Below, one piece after another: positions 1-12,167 of a DNA stretch of 64,000 nucleotides. Position 1 is the stretch's first letter. Each line of letters begins with the position of its first letter. The notes beneath the pieces are model-generated. The model saw only the letters and a program-made list of their open reading frames with translations. It was not told where the DNA came from and did not search any database. Origin of the DNA: Seriola aureovittata (lineage: Eukaryota; Chordata; Actinopteri; Carangiformes; Carangidae). The DNA lies in contig NC_079384.1 in the NCBI RefSeq assembly GCF_021018895.1, forward strand, positions 4,450,140 to 4,514,139, read 5' to 3'. The position numbers were made by a program, and so were the translations under genes.

Positions 1-2916
1 CAGTTCCACGGTGGCTCGGATTGCCTGGGTAGCATCCTGGTCGATCCCCATGCTGGAGCCCGGAGCCCGGATCACCACCAGAAAGGCATGTGGTCCAGGA
101 CTGACAAGCTGAAGGCCCCGTAAAGCTTCCCTGGCTCTCTTGTTGTTTCCCAGTGAGAGCCCCACGAGATCCGGGGTGTCGATCACTGTAACCTCTCTGC
201 CGTCCACTACTGCCCTTCGCTTGGTGCTTTCCATCAGAGGACCCACGGGTGCCCTTGTCTCTGTGTTGCCCAACAAAGTGTCTGCCAGGGAGGTCCGTCC
301 TCCACCGGTGGGCCCAAGGAGGAGCAGCCTCAGGCCTGGTTTGCTGGGACTGCTGCTGTCGGAGGGGTCACCGGACAGGTTCAGTATGCTGGTTGGATTG
401 GTCTTTGACTCCAGTGCTCCATCTCTGGATGAGCCTACGGAGGTGATATGGTTTTTAGATAATTATCAAGAAGATTTGCAGAAAAGCGTTGTTGTTTAAC
501 ACCTGTTTTTTTCAATTATGAATCCACAGTTTGAATCTATGTGGCATGATAAAGTTTGTTTCTCAAACCTACAGTAACTCAAGCCGAGTGTCTTTAACAT
601 ATTAACCAGACGGTTGTTAATCCAGAGCCAGTATTTTAAAATATTGTTTAATTAGCTGTTTCAGCTTGGATTGGATTGAGACAAAACTGAGATCATTTCA
701 GCTGGTGTTGGATTTCCTGGCTGCAGTTAAGGTCCAAATTACTGTATCAAAAAACAACTGCAGCCTCTGGTTAAAATATCTTCCACTGGACAGAAAACAT
801 AGTGAGAGAAAAGGAGAAGAAGTCGAGTAACTGCAGAAAACTCACAGCAAAGAAAAAATAAAGTGAACTGACCTGTGATGGCTTTGACCTTGGAGAGAAA
901 TGCTGTTGGAGGAACAGATGAGGAGTCAGTAGGCTTAACTTTTAATTATCACGCAGATCTGTCTTTAATTTAGCCCCGGTCCCTTCTATATATCACTCCC
1001 TTCTTCTGACCACCCAAACACACCCACTCTAACTGTAAACCTCTCCTGACCTGTTTACCTCCACTATAAAAGTCAGTTTGCAGCACACAGTGAAGAGTAA
1101 ACAACATGCATGCGACACTCACCTTCGATAAACCGCCACACTCGAGACAGCCATTTAAACAGGCTCTGGATTCCTGAGACACGAAACATAAAACAGAGAG
1201 GTCAGCATAAAGTGTGTCTTTTCAGCTTCACGGGTGATATATATGTTTTGTTTGTTTTTTTTCTTGCTTTGTACCACGCAGTGTTCCCACGAGGCGGCTC
1301 ACCCAGCTCCATAGAGCTGACAGACCTGAGGCAGAGACAACAGCACGCATTAACGTTTTTTGATTAACGTGATTTTGTGTCATGTCACTCACAGACATGA
1401 CAATCATATTAAGACTGTTGTTCTTATGTCAGCCGTCTCACTGACGTCGGTGACATACGATCCTAACCGAACTCACCAGTTATAGAGCAGAGGAAACGAA
1501 TCGGCCATCGGATCAGAGCCGGGAGCGCTGCAGGGAAAGCAGAGTGCCATCAGTATCACAGCAGGGGTCAGGATACAGAACTGATGACAAATACTGTTTT
1601 TTAATAAGGGTATTATAATAAACATCAAATTATTCAAATTATTACAGTTCCCTAATTTCATGAGTTGCAAACTATAATTTAACCTTTCACAACAACCTTA
1701 CACTTAAAAATAATTTGAATTTCACATTTAGATCATATACAGCATACACATAAAGATGGAAATATTTCAATTCCTATTACATGGAAGCTTTCTCTGTGAA
1801 GCTGCCCAACATTAAAAGACTGGAAAGCTGCATTTTGGACCTTTTGTGGTTCTCTAGTGTATCTATAAATAATTCACATATTAATTTCACAACTGTGTTT
1901 TGTTTTTTTCCCACACTGAGAAAAACAAGCACATGACTCCTATTGATTTAAAAGACAATGCTGATCTAATTCAGTTTCTCCATTTCTAACAGATAAACAA
2001 AGTTTGTGTTTTTTTGCTCTAGTTTCCACACTCACTATCTCTGTGGAGGACAGGTCAATCAATAAGAGAAACAGTATGACTAATACGTCACGGGATCTTT
2101 CTATCTTTACAAATCCATGAGAGTTTTCCTGCCGCTGAGTGACTGACTCTGTGAGAATCTGTAGAGGAGATACCCCACCACAGAAAACGCTCCCATCTGG
2201 ACGCTGTTGCTGCTCAGCCACCAGCCTAAACAGAGAGAGGCGGAGGGAGTAAAGCATGACATTAGTATCGCAGTGTTATACACAGCTTATCATGGGATTT
2301 ACCTTTCCCCCAATTGTGAAACGCAGAAATGCTCTAAATCCCAGGACAACCCTATTGTTGAATGCAAGGCTTTGTGTGTGTGTGTGTATGTGTGTATGTG
2401 TGCATGTATATCCTGGATTATATTCACGGTAAATGCTCAGCGTTGAAATATAAAGGCTGACATCATCATCATCTCTGTGACAAAGCATTGTGGAATAGTG
2501 TTAAAAATGCATTTCTGTTAATTTTCTCAAAGTGTCAGAACTGAAAATAACAAGCTTCATTGCTTATGTTTATTTTCTTGTATTTATTTTGAAAAGCTAA
2601 CCCGGAAGTCAGAAAGATTTTGCTGCACAATTGATGTTTTAGACTGCACAGTCTTAAGCATAAAACTATCCAAATCTAACATTTTGGAAAACATAAAGAC
2701 ACAATATTATAATATGAAATAAATACAATAAGTCCCCATTTAGCATTTAGCATTATCACAGAACGGAAGCTGACACACAGGTAACCCTCTGCATATTCTC
2801 CATGAAATACTGCCGACATCTTTAATGTCTTTAATGGTACTTTTGAGGAATCTTTAAAGTTCCACCTCACCCGAGTCCTCGTAGTTGTCCTTTTCACACT
2901 GACACTCCATTTCCAT
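1..2916 (-). CDS. GIMAP/AIG1-type GTPase-like gene, 3' end beyond window, 7 predicted exons
   Basis: Predicted coding exons in transcription order: 2871-2916, 2111-2225, 1477-1527, 1303-1325, 1123-1173, 873-902 and 1-434 (continues off the left edge). All donors are GT, all acceptors AG, and codon phases join without a stop to give 250 residues so far. Residues about 17-38 (WWLSSNSVQMG..VVGYLLYR) form a short hydrophobic, membrane-like segment. Residues about 80-105 are Trp/Phe/Lys-rich and helix-like. A Ser/Pro linker leads into the G domain: G1 GPTGGGRTS (146-154), G3 DTPD (191-194) and the GIMAP-typical box SPGPHAFLVVI (217-227). GIMAPs are membrane-associated GTPases of immune cells. Here the P-loop Lys is Arg and the usual DTPG is DTPD, so nucleotide binding may differ. 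The first two exons are less certain; a shorter protein could start at the ATG at 1508. The assignment rests on the G domain and the SPGPH box. Confidence 0.66.
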
Positions 2917-4065
2917 GCAGCTACCAGACTTTCAGCCAGTTTCAAGGTAGCGAGAATGAGCGACAGCACTTCTGCTCACACCTTCCAATATAAAAGTTCA
3001 AAGTAAAAACATTGTTTTGCAACGTTTATGTGATTGAAAAAACACTGATATCAAGATAAAATCTGTTTATTACAGTATACAAGAAGTGGCTAGATATCTT
3101 TTTGTCCCACAGTCAAATCAGACCTTCCATAATCAGCCAGATGTACATTTTCAAAATACAGCAAAGTTTCAAGAAAAGGGTGAACTAAAAAAGAAAGGCT
3201 AGATAGCTCTATACTGTATATACAGAACAATGTAGTTTAAAGGTCTGTTTTAACATCAGTGACAAAATGTTCCTAAAGCTCCATTACCTGGTGTGTGTTC
3301 CGACAGAGCGTCCCCAGGAGTGCCATCTACTTTCAGTGTGTCAAAACTTGACGTAGCTCACGTGGTCAAAGTTGTATGTGATCCCTTCTTCCTGGTGTTG
3401 TGCAGCAGCATTTGCCTGCGCAGGCCTGCCCTCAAGAGGAACTCTGCTTCTGTTTTATTGTGCTGTGTGACAACACAATGCACTGAAGAGGTCCAGGTAT
3501 GCTGATAATGCTACGGCCTTATTTTGAAAGGACACACCTTTTTCCATGCTTCAAGAAGAACTGGAAATACCACTTAAGATATAAAGAACAGCGACTCGTG
3601 CAGTTACTGAAATGAAACAAGTTCTATGGAGGGATATAAAAGATTTGTTTTATTTATGCAAATAGAAGATTATCTACAAATGTTCTCACTAGTTATGACA
3701 GCTTCATGACCATGTTTGTATTACAGTTTATTCCAATGCACATAATGTTGCAACCCACAACAATCAGACTGAAACTTCTTGATCATTAGAAATTACTTCT
3801 TTTTTTATTTTAAACACTCAAACAAAAAAGTTATGTAATGTGAGACGGACACATGAAGCGCTGGGAAGCACGGAACAACGTTGCCTTTCGAAAAGGGATA
3901 AAGCAGCAGCAGGTTTAATCTTATCTGTCCCAAAATTCACAGGCCACACAGTAAATATAAAACCCATTACTTGCCTGTGAAATAAAAAAACAAAATTTAC
4001 AAGAACGAGGAGCAGACACAGTTAGCCTGCTCGTGAAGGCACAGAGAGTCAGATATCTTAACTCC
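2917..4065. other. Intergenic: xrcc6 3' UTR and upstream region of the GIMAP-like gene
   Basis: No coding exon recognised. Minus-strand AATAAA signals (TTTATT on plus) lie at 3804-3809, 3727-3732 and 3649-3654, downstream of the xrcc6 stop, and would give a 3' UTR of about 260-430 nt. Another AATAAA on the minus strand is at 3067-3072. The part next to 2916 should hold the promoter of the GIMAP-like gene, but I see no clear TATA box or CpG-rich core. Confidence 0.4.
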
Positions 4066-7000
4066 TCAGGAGCCCAGGTGGCCAATCAGAGCATCTATCA
4101 GTTCCTGCTTCTTGGTCCCAGTGGTCCGAATCCCAAAGTGTTTACAGGCCTCCTTCAGCGCCGCCACAGTCAGCTTAGCCATGGTACCGTTCTGCACATG
4201 GGCCTTCAGCTCGTCCTCTGACACCTCCACTTTGGGCTTCTTCTCAGCTCCGCCTCCGGTGGGTGCTACAAATTCAATCATGGACGAAACATTCAGTCAA
4301 AAAGAATAATCAGATTAAAGCTTGCTTCATGTCAGTGTTGACTTTGAGCTCTGACCTGTTTTGCGTTTGGCGGCTGGTTTGGTCTCGGGGTTGTAGTCGG
4401 CGGGGTAGACCAGATCTTTAAAATCCTGGACCAAAGGACCCAAACGATTGTCAATCTGGTCCACCTTTGGCACTGAGGGAGAGAAGGAGAGAGACAGGCA
4501 GAGAAAGTGTGAGACGAAGAAACAAGCAGTGGTTGAGGTTGAGCCACAAGAGGAAACCAGGATCTCTGTTTTTGTCTGCATCTTACTGATGAGGTCGTCT
4601 ATCTCTTCTGGAGCCACCATATCCAGAGCCAAGGCCTCCAGGTTCCTGTAATGCTGCTGGATGACTGGGTTCTCAAAAGCATCGCTCCTGCATTGCGTTA
4701 CAAAGAACCAAAACACTTAAGAGAAAGAAATCAATTAAATTACCTTGTTATGAACAGAGATAATACTTGTTATTTGTAATTTTACTATCACAGTCTCTAT
4801 AAATGTGATGTTATAAATAAGTGCAGCACCCCCGTTTTTTCACAAAACAACTTCTTGAGCATCTATAAACTAAAATCTGTGTGAAGCACTGAACACATGC
4901 GGCTACCTGTATTTGAAGCGGAGTTTGTAGACTATCTCCTTCATCTTGTCCACCGATGTTTGTGAGGCGACCGGGGCCTGGGGAGCATCCAGAGTCCGTA
5001 TGTCGTCAGCGTACGGCAGGAAGATGACGTTGAATCCTGATACGGGCGAGAGAAGACAAGTTGTCATGAAGCTACAGTAGCTACAGTGACCTAGACTAGT
5101 CAGAAGTGAGATCAACCAAATACAGCGGTGATGACTGCAGAATGAGCTGAAGTTCATTAGTCAGTTTAGTCGCAGCGGCGTTTCACCTGGTGGCGTAATC
5201 TGTACTTTCCCCTCATCGACCTCTTCTTTCTGAGGCACCAGGGCAACAAATCGAGGTGGGTAGTTTCGGCGGGAGATGTAACGGCACAGAGCGAACACGT
5301 TCCTCTCGCTGCACTTGGTCAACAATGCAGAGAACAGACACGCGCTGCCTGAGGAGGGAAAAACCGTTTACAGCTCAGTGAACACTGTAAGGTGCTTCTG
5401 ATTACTAGGTCCAGTAAAACGCATATATTGAGAAATCACCATTTTATCAACACATATAAAAATATTAGCACATATGTTTGAACACATAAACAATACAGCT
5501 GCACCACTGGGGAAAAATAAATCTGATTCTTTGGGCCTTATCTCGCACTCGGAGCAAAGTGGCTCCAAACGCAATGTATGTGTCTCTGCTAGTTTCAGAC
5601 TGATGCAGTTGTCATTTTCCTGTGCCCACGTTGTTCAACCAGCAGATACACAGATCCACTGTCGTGTCTGTCTTAAAATGAGGCGTGCTCAGGGTCATAA
5701 GCAGCTGGTTCTGCATGACTCCACTGCTCTGACAGAGATCTGTTTCCTCTGCAGGGAAGTGTTCTCTCTCACTACACACACACCTGGCTTTTAAAAGGGA
5801 ATAGGAGATGGCACTCTCCGAATGGTTTATTGCATGTTTCATCCAAAATGTAGAAAGTACAAAGAAGTGCGGCCATCTTGAACAAATTTCCAACCATTTT
5901 CTATTTTCTCTGCCATTAAACTGGCAAAAGCGAATTTGGACACTTGACAATTTCCTACATGAATTGGGCTTCATGTAGAAAATAGTCAGTACTGGTCTCT
6001 GAGTTATTACTACATATCAGTCTTTCATGTTGTCTACTGGTAATGTGGTTCCTCCCTGACTACAGCAATATAAGAAATAAAAAAAAGAGGTTATGTAATA
6101 TCACAGTGTGCCATTTTCTACGGTTATATAGGTGCAGTAAAAGGTTCTAGTGCCCCACGATTATGTGAATCTTTATTGATCTCCACCAGATCAAGAAAAT
6201 CTTTTGACATTACAAAAGCCACATCACTAAAACTTCTCACTCCAAAACTACAAAAACAAATGAATACAGTGACTCTCAAACATCTTTCCATTAGCAAAAA
6301 TGTAAACGTCATACTATTTGGAAATATCATCATAATCAGAACTGTTGTTTTCATATTTCTTCCTATCAGATTTGAAATCAGATACAGACAGACACTCAGT
6401 ACCTTTAACCTCATCCTCCTCAGGATAGAGGAAGACAGCAGGACGGATATGGTGTTGCACTTTGAGCTTCTCCATAGGTTTGAATCCAATGAGTAACAGT
6501 CCAGGGTCATAAAACTTCTTGATGGCGTCCACCTCGTCCTTCTCCATCACTATCTTCTTTCTGCCATACACCTACAGCAGACACACACCACGCACAAAGA
6601 GAGAAAAGAGCACCAATGAAATCACTGAAATGTGTACTGATGGTCAACTAAATTAGAATTATATTTAATCCGGTCTTACCTGAGCTTTCTTTATCTCACT
6701 GGGCAGCAGCAGGCTGCCAGTCTGGGTGTGGAAGGTGCGGGTTTTGCTGCGGACCGGCTCGTTGGTTTCCCTGTAAAGTCTGATGGCTCCAGGTTTTCGG
6801 GCCGCCACAGCGGTTGCATAAATTCCCACAGCTAAATTTATGCCTTCACCCAGACACAGCTTTAACCTAAAGATGGCAGGGAGGGAGGGATGATGTGAGC
6901 GAACAGGAGGGAGGAAGAGTTAAGTGATTAAAAAGACACAAATATTGACCAGACAGGAGGAAGAAAACACAGATCAATAAGTTTAAAAAAAAAAAAGGAG

Positions 7001-8906
7001 AAAAAATGTGACAAAAAGCAGGAGGGAAGATATAAGTTTTGTCTTTCTGAAATGTAAACTAGTCAATTATCTGTACCTCGCCATGGCTCTCTTCTTCTGC
7101 TCCTTGGCCCTCACCCTCTTCTGGAGGTCCTCCAGTTTGTTACAAGGCTCCAGCTGCAAGCCCAGCTCACTCTCATCCTCTGGTGGACTTACAATGTCAC
7201 AAAAGAAGAGTGAGACATCGAAGCCGCCTGGTTTCATCAGGTGCATCAAATCAATGACAACACCTAAGAGAGAGGGGAAAGGGTCAGGTCAAATACAGGC
7301 TGAGTCTCTACTTGTGCTGTCATATGATTAGACAAACAGCGATTTTTCCAAGGGAAGCTTTAATCCAAAACAGTGTTACAGGTTTGCATAAAAGACCAGC
7401 AGCCTTTGCTTTTCAGACCCACCTGTCTCTTTGAGGTCGCCGGCCTTGGTGCGAGCCTGTCGGTCCTTTGTACTGTTGCCTCCGTGTGGTTCATCCCTGC
7501 AGGTGAAGATCATGAGCCTCTTGTGTGAGAGGCGAAGCTTGATGTCGTTGTACAGGTTGGCACAGCACCACAGGGCGTCACCTAATGATGTCTCTCCGCT
7601 GCCCATGGTCTCTGCAGCAAGCTGGGCACCTTTGCCCCCCCGCAAAGCTTCCACATCCTGCACTCTCTTCGCCCCTGTGGAAAATAAGGAAACAGACAAG
7701 ATGTACACGAGGAGACAGATGCCAAAAAACAGAATGTACAGGGGTGTAAGAAAGATATGTTTAGAAAGTTAAAACATTAATTAGAAGGAAAGAAAAAGTT
7801 GTTAGTTGCCATGTGTTAGTTTGACAAATGTAGTGTCTTACCAGGTTCGTCCAGGTCATGGTAAACGTAGACGTGCTTGAATGAGTTCCTGGGGTTTTTG
7901 CTCTGTTCCGTGCCGAAGAAAACAAGAGCCATCAGGTCCCTGTGACTGCTGATGATCTTACTGGTGTACACACTGCGCACAACCTACGTGGACAGAACAC
8001 AGACAATTATTATCAATATCTGAGAAGAAAAATAAGAAAAATTTGTAATGATCTGATTCTATTATACTCATATGCAGCAGATAGGCTTGAGGGGTTTGCA
8101 GTTTTTAAAACAATTTCAGGCCAAAAGATTCTGTTTTCCTACAAATGACTGAGAATTTTGTGATCACGATGATTTACACTTAAAAGAGCCTTTCCCCAAC
8201 AACACTCTTTCAACTCATACATAATATTTTAGCAAGTTTCAGCACATTCCATGCAGTTCTTGAACATGTTAGGATTTAGATAATTACCTAACTCAATTTC
8301 CAAACATTTCCACATGTTTGAAAATTGAGTCACAGTACGAGGATGACTGTTGCACCAAAAGTGATGATACACATCAAAAACAAAGCAAGAGAGACAAAGA
8401 TAATTGACCATCTTACCTGCATAGTCATGTCAAAGTTGGAGGGTTGTCCATCTTCTCCTTTGATGAACATTTCCTTGGAGGCGTCAACCAAGAACACCAA
8501 ACTGTCTCTCCCTGTGATTTTGTAATCTCCTAACAAAGACAGTGAGCCTGGTTTGTTTTGGGGTTACTTTAAGGGTTCAGACAGTCTTATTTCTTGATAT
8601 CACATGCTATCTGATTACATATTTAAACTCCCATCACTTGTTAAATTACATTGTAATGCCACTACATGGCATCAAGTCAAAATTGGCACATGCAGTTCTC
8701 TAATTAGTGAAATGCAGAGTGAAATGAAGAAAATCTGGCAGAGAAGAATAATGGCGAAAACAGAGGGATTGATGGCAGCTGATCCTGCATCATTTGCACT
8801 GCAGATTAGGTATTAAGGCGGCTTTCATCTCACCTCCAGATTGCTCTCCTTCCTCCTGCTCTTCCTCCTCATCCTCATTTCGGTAGTAAGCGTTCCACTC
8901 TGCCAT
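4066..8906 (-). CDS. xrcc6: Ku70, X-ray repair cross-complementing protein 6
   Basis: Ku70 pairs with Ku80 to form the ring that binds broken DNA ends and recruits DNA-PKcs for non-homologous end joining in the nucleus. Coding exons (minus): 8834-8906, 8417-8529, 7842-7983, 7423-7674, 7077-7263, 6680-6866, 6403-6571, 5187-5348, 4907-5036, 4587-4687, 4356-4472, 4066-4265. They sum to 1833 nt with consistent phases, giving 610 aa (human Ku70 is 609). Seen in the translation: an acidic N terminus starting [16 protein letters not shown]; a vWA-like domain with [12 protein letters not shown] (31-42) and SHKRLMIFT; the ring/beta-barrel core with [13 protein letters not shown] and [11 protein letters not shown]; the C-terminal arm with [18 protein letters not shown]; a bipartite basic NLS-like stretch (AAKRK..KKPKV); and a C-terminal SAP domain ([22 protein letters not shown]), a DNA-binding module. 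No frame break or missing domain was seen. It is divergently paired with desi1. Confidence 0.97.
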
Positions 8907-9652
8907 TAGGACAGCTTTTGGTTCTGTCAAAGGATTCAGCAGATTCCCATAAAGATCCCATAAAACCCAGAGGTTTGTTGCTGCTCAACCAGGATTTAGT
9001 AACTCTCTTAAAAGCGGTGAAGTTTACAAATAACGTTCAAGTAAAATATGTTTTGCAGAACTCAATTTTACAGGAGGTCACTTAAAGCTGCTGCAGCTCT
9101 GTAGTCTCCTGATGTGTTTACAGAAAGTCTGAAGGGACAGTTCATTCAAACATATAAACAGAAGCTGTATTAGGACCTAGCACTGATTCCAAGCTGCATC
9201 AAGTTTTTGTTTTTAGTAGTCCTACTTCATGAGCAGTTATACCACAGGTACAGTGGCAGTATTAAGGTACAGAGTCAAAATGTTTGTGATATCGTCAGTA
9301 TTGCCCTGACGTTGAGTGACTTGCTGTGCTCCTTCAAAACTTTATTTTAACCAAATAAATTTAGTTACTTTAATAAGACATAAGTAATTATATTAATGAT
9401 AGAGCCAATCGAAAACATTACCGATATTGAATTATTATTAATAATGTTGGATGAACTGGGGTTTCAACAGGCAACGTAATGTTAGCTAGCTTAGCTTGTA
9501 ATTAGCCACTGTACATTTTATAGGATTTCGAGGTCACTTAGTTCAGATCTGTATCTTTCTAATGGTGCACACAAACTATAAAGCCTAAACACATTACAAA
9601 ACAACATAGATAGATAGGTACTGAGCCATCGCAGCGGCATGCAGTAACTTAC

Positions 9653-9760
9653 CGTCCTCGGATCAAACTGTACACAAGTCCAGACTAGTTTCAATGACTG
9701 GCGCGTTCAGGTGGGTGAACAAGCACACTGACAAATCGTAAGGAAAAGGACTCGTCGTCT
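9653..9760 (-). other. xrcc6: xrcc6 5' noncoding exon (predicted)
   Basis: On the minus strand a strong donor (GGACG|GTAAGT) ends an exon at 9653. The likely partner acceptor (TTTGACAG) is at 8924-8925, 17 nt before the xrcc6 start codon, so the first intron (8924-9652) lies in the 5' UTR. The upper boundary is not visible and is set arbitrarily. The intron contains no other recognisable feature. Confidence 0.5.
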
Positions 9761-10181
9761 ATTCGACACTTGTCTGTCAATCAACGACGCTGACCAATCC
9801 TGGCGAAGTAGGCGGGATATGTGTGAGCAAAGAGGCTCGTCTCCGGAACAAGAGGTCCGCTCCACGCGACAGTAAGTTTCGTCAGTTATATTATTGTTTA
9901 CAGTCTGATAGTGACACAGCAGGACCTGCCACAACCCGGACACCTCGGGCTATTGCTGGGAGATTTATTTTACTATTATATTCATTATTATTTATTTCAC
10001 TTTAATTAGTCTGTAGCTTATATTTATATCCGTAACAGTTCAACTCTTCGCTTTTTTTTAATTAAAGTTTTATGTGCTAGCTACCGGTAAGCTAGCTAGC
10101 CGGCCGGCTGTTGGTGGATGTGAGTCAGCTAACTTTACATTAAGTTAGCAGCAGTTGTCATTTTGAAGACATTCCTTTACC
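9661..10181. promoter_or_regulatory. Bidirectional promoter region xrcc6 / desi1
   Basis: About 500 bp separate the xrcc6 noncoding-exon donor from the desi1 ATG, and the two genes diverge from it, so both start sites must lie here. A CCAAT box is visible at 9794-9798 (plus) and the flanking sequence contains scattered CpGs, but no TATA box stands out. CCAAT-containing, TATA-poor cores are typical of divergent housekeeping promoters. The same head-to-head arrangement exists in human. Exact start sites cannot be placed from sequence. Confidence 0.6.
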
Positions 10182-12167
10182 ATGGAGCAAACTGCCTCTT
10201 TCCCAGTGAAACTGTACATTTACGACCTGTCCAGAGGAATGGCCCGCCAGCTGAGTTCTGTCATGCTAGGTGAGTTTCTGGTGAGCTACCTGTTAGTTCA
10301 CTTCATTAAAGCCGTGGTTAGTGCGCCCGGGTCCGTGAGAGAAACCAGGAGAGAGCGGGGCTGATACTCAGGCCTGAGTTACGACTGTTTTCTGCTCACT
10401 TTATAAGGAGCCTGATACATAAATAAAGCTTCTAATTTGAATATGTTTATTTTTGTCTTCTCAGGGAAACATCTTGATGGGATATGGTGAGTGCAGCTTT
10501 TCATAAGGATATTTTTTTTCTTCTCACTGAAGGTCCTGTGAACTGTAGTCGGCTCCTTTTCGTAGGCTTGGTCTTATAGAAAAACGTGTTTGTGTGTTAC
10601 AGGCACACTGCTATTGTGGTCCATGGACAGGAGTACTTCTTTGTTGGGGAGGGCATCAACAGTTGTTCACCTGTAAGTATCAGCACTGTCCTTTTTCTCG
10701 ACCATAAAACACATTAAGCATTACCCTTTCACCGAGGTGTGTGTGTGTTGTGTGCTAGGGTGGTACTCCCTTGGGTGAGCCTGACTCCATCGTGGACCTT
10801 GGCTTCACTGAGGTTCCTGCAGAGATCTTCACTGAGTATCTGACTTCACTGGCAGAATCCACATACAGGTAAAAGCTCAGGCTCACCTGATACTCTCAAC
10901 ACAAATTTAAATCCCAGTGTGGTGATGTGGTGGGTGGGTAGAGGGTCAAAACAAACATTATTTTAGTATGTATTACACCAAAGATGTGATATAGGCAATA
11001 ATTTTCTTTTTTTGAAAACTCTTTAAAAACAGTGTCAGACATTATCATCATACCTTGTATCATCAAATTAGGACTTAGAAAGTGAAAAAATTCAAATGCA
11101 AATAATTGCAGGGCAAATACTTTGCTGCTCCACTAACTCTTCAAAAATACAATATACCCTACAGTACTCCAGCATATTTTCATGCAAGCGATGGAAGTAA
11201 GGCAACAAAAAAGAAATGAAATGCATCTTGAGCCTCACATTCCTCGGTTCTCCGTGTTATCTCTCAGTCAAAGTGTCTCTATCTTGTCTTCTCCTGCTCG
11301 TCACCCGCCCTCCTCCACCCTCTGTGGCCTCTCTGTCTTTTCTCTAAATTAATGTCTCTGACTGCTTGTTTTATCTCTTCTTCCTTCTCTTGGTGCACAG
11401 AGGTGACACGTACAACTTGTTCGAGCACAACTGTAACTCTTTCAGCAACGAGGTGGCTCAGTTCTTAACAGGCAAAAAGATCCCATCGTACATTACAGAC
11501 CTTCCATCGGAAGTACTATCCACGTGAGTCAATTTAATAAGCGCCATAAAGCTGCACTTACATCACCAGAGCTCTTCTTATTTTTCTCCTTTTCTTATGT
11601 TGATGCTTTTCACAAAACTTGAAATCTTGAATTCCTAATGTATGATTAGTGCATAAAAATGATTATCCTTATGTTATGACACATAACCAAAGCAAGTCCA
11701 ACAAGCACATTTACATTTTTGGTGTTCATCTTTACATGTTATGTAAGATAAGTAGTTTTGTCATAGTCGTCCAAATGCATTGCTAATACAGTCATCTCTT
11801 ATCCCATGTACATGAAAACACAAGAAAAACAATTTTTGATCACACATTGTGTGCTTATTTTGATGTTTGGTACTTTTCTTGTGAATAGATGACCTCATAA
11901 CCGCCCATAACTACCCTCTCTTCCTGTGCGTCTCTGTATCAGTTGGATTGAGGTCTTGTTTTTGCTCAATCTTTTTATTATTTTCCTCTTTCCGTTTCCT
12001 ATCTCACATACTGTAATTTGTACAGACTTTCTTCAAGCCTTTTGATTTCAGTGTAACCATACGGTCTGCTGTGTTTCCTCTGTAGGCCATTTGGCCAGGC
12101 TCTCCGTCCCTTACTGGATTCCGTCGTCATAAATCCTGGAGGCAGCAACATAACCGGACAGCGATAG
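10182..12167 (+). CDS. desi1: Desumoylating isopeptidase 1 (PPPDE peptidase)
   Basis: A papain-fold cysteine protease that removes SUMO from selected substrates, mainly cytoplasmic with a nuclear pool. Exons: 10182-10269, 10465-10486, 10603-10672, 10759-10868, 11401-11523, 12086-12167. They total 495 nt with consistent phases, giving 164 aa (human DESI1 is 168). The PPPDE domain fills almost the whole protein: [14 protein letters not shown] at the N terminus, the catalytic His38 in [11 protein letters not shown], and the catalytic Cys108 in [18 protein letters not shown]. The well-conserved tail [20 protein letters not shown] follows, then a short divergent C terminus ending NITGQR. Exon 2 is only 22 nt, yet its phases fit exactly and it carries the residues GKHLDGI. 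The start is the first ATG of the open exon. Fish often carry two desi1 paralogues; I cannot say which this is. Confidence 0.96.

Noticed and set aside
2207..2446. 79-codon open frame on plus
   Set aside because: Includes a GT-rich simple tract and overlaps the minus-strand exon at 2111-2225, which has the better splice signals.
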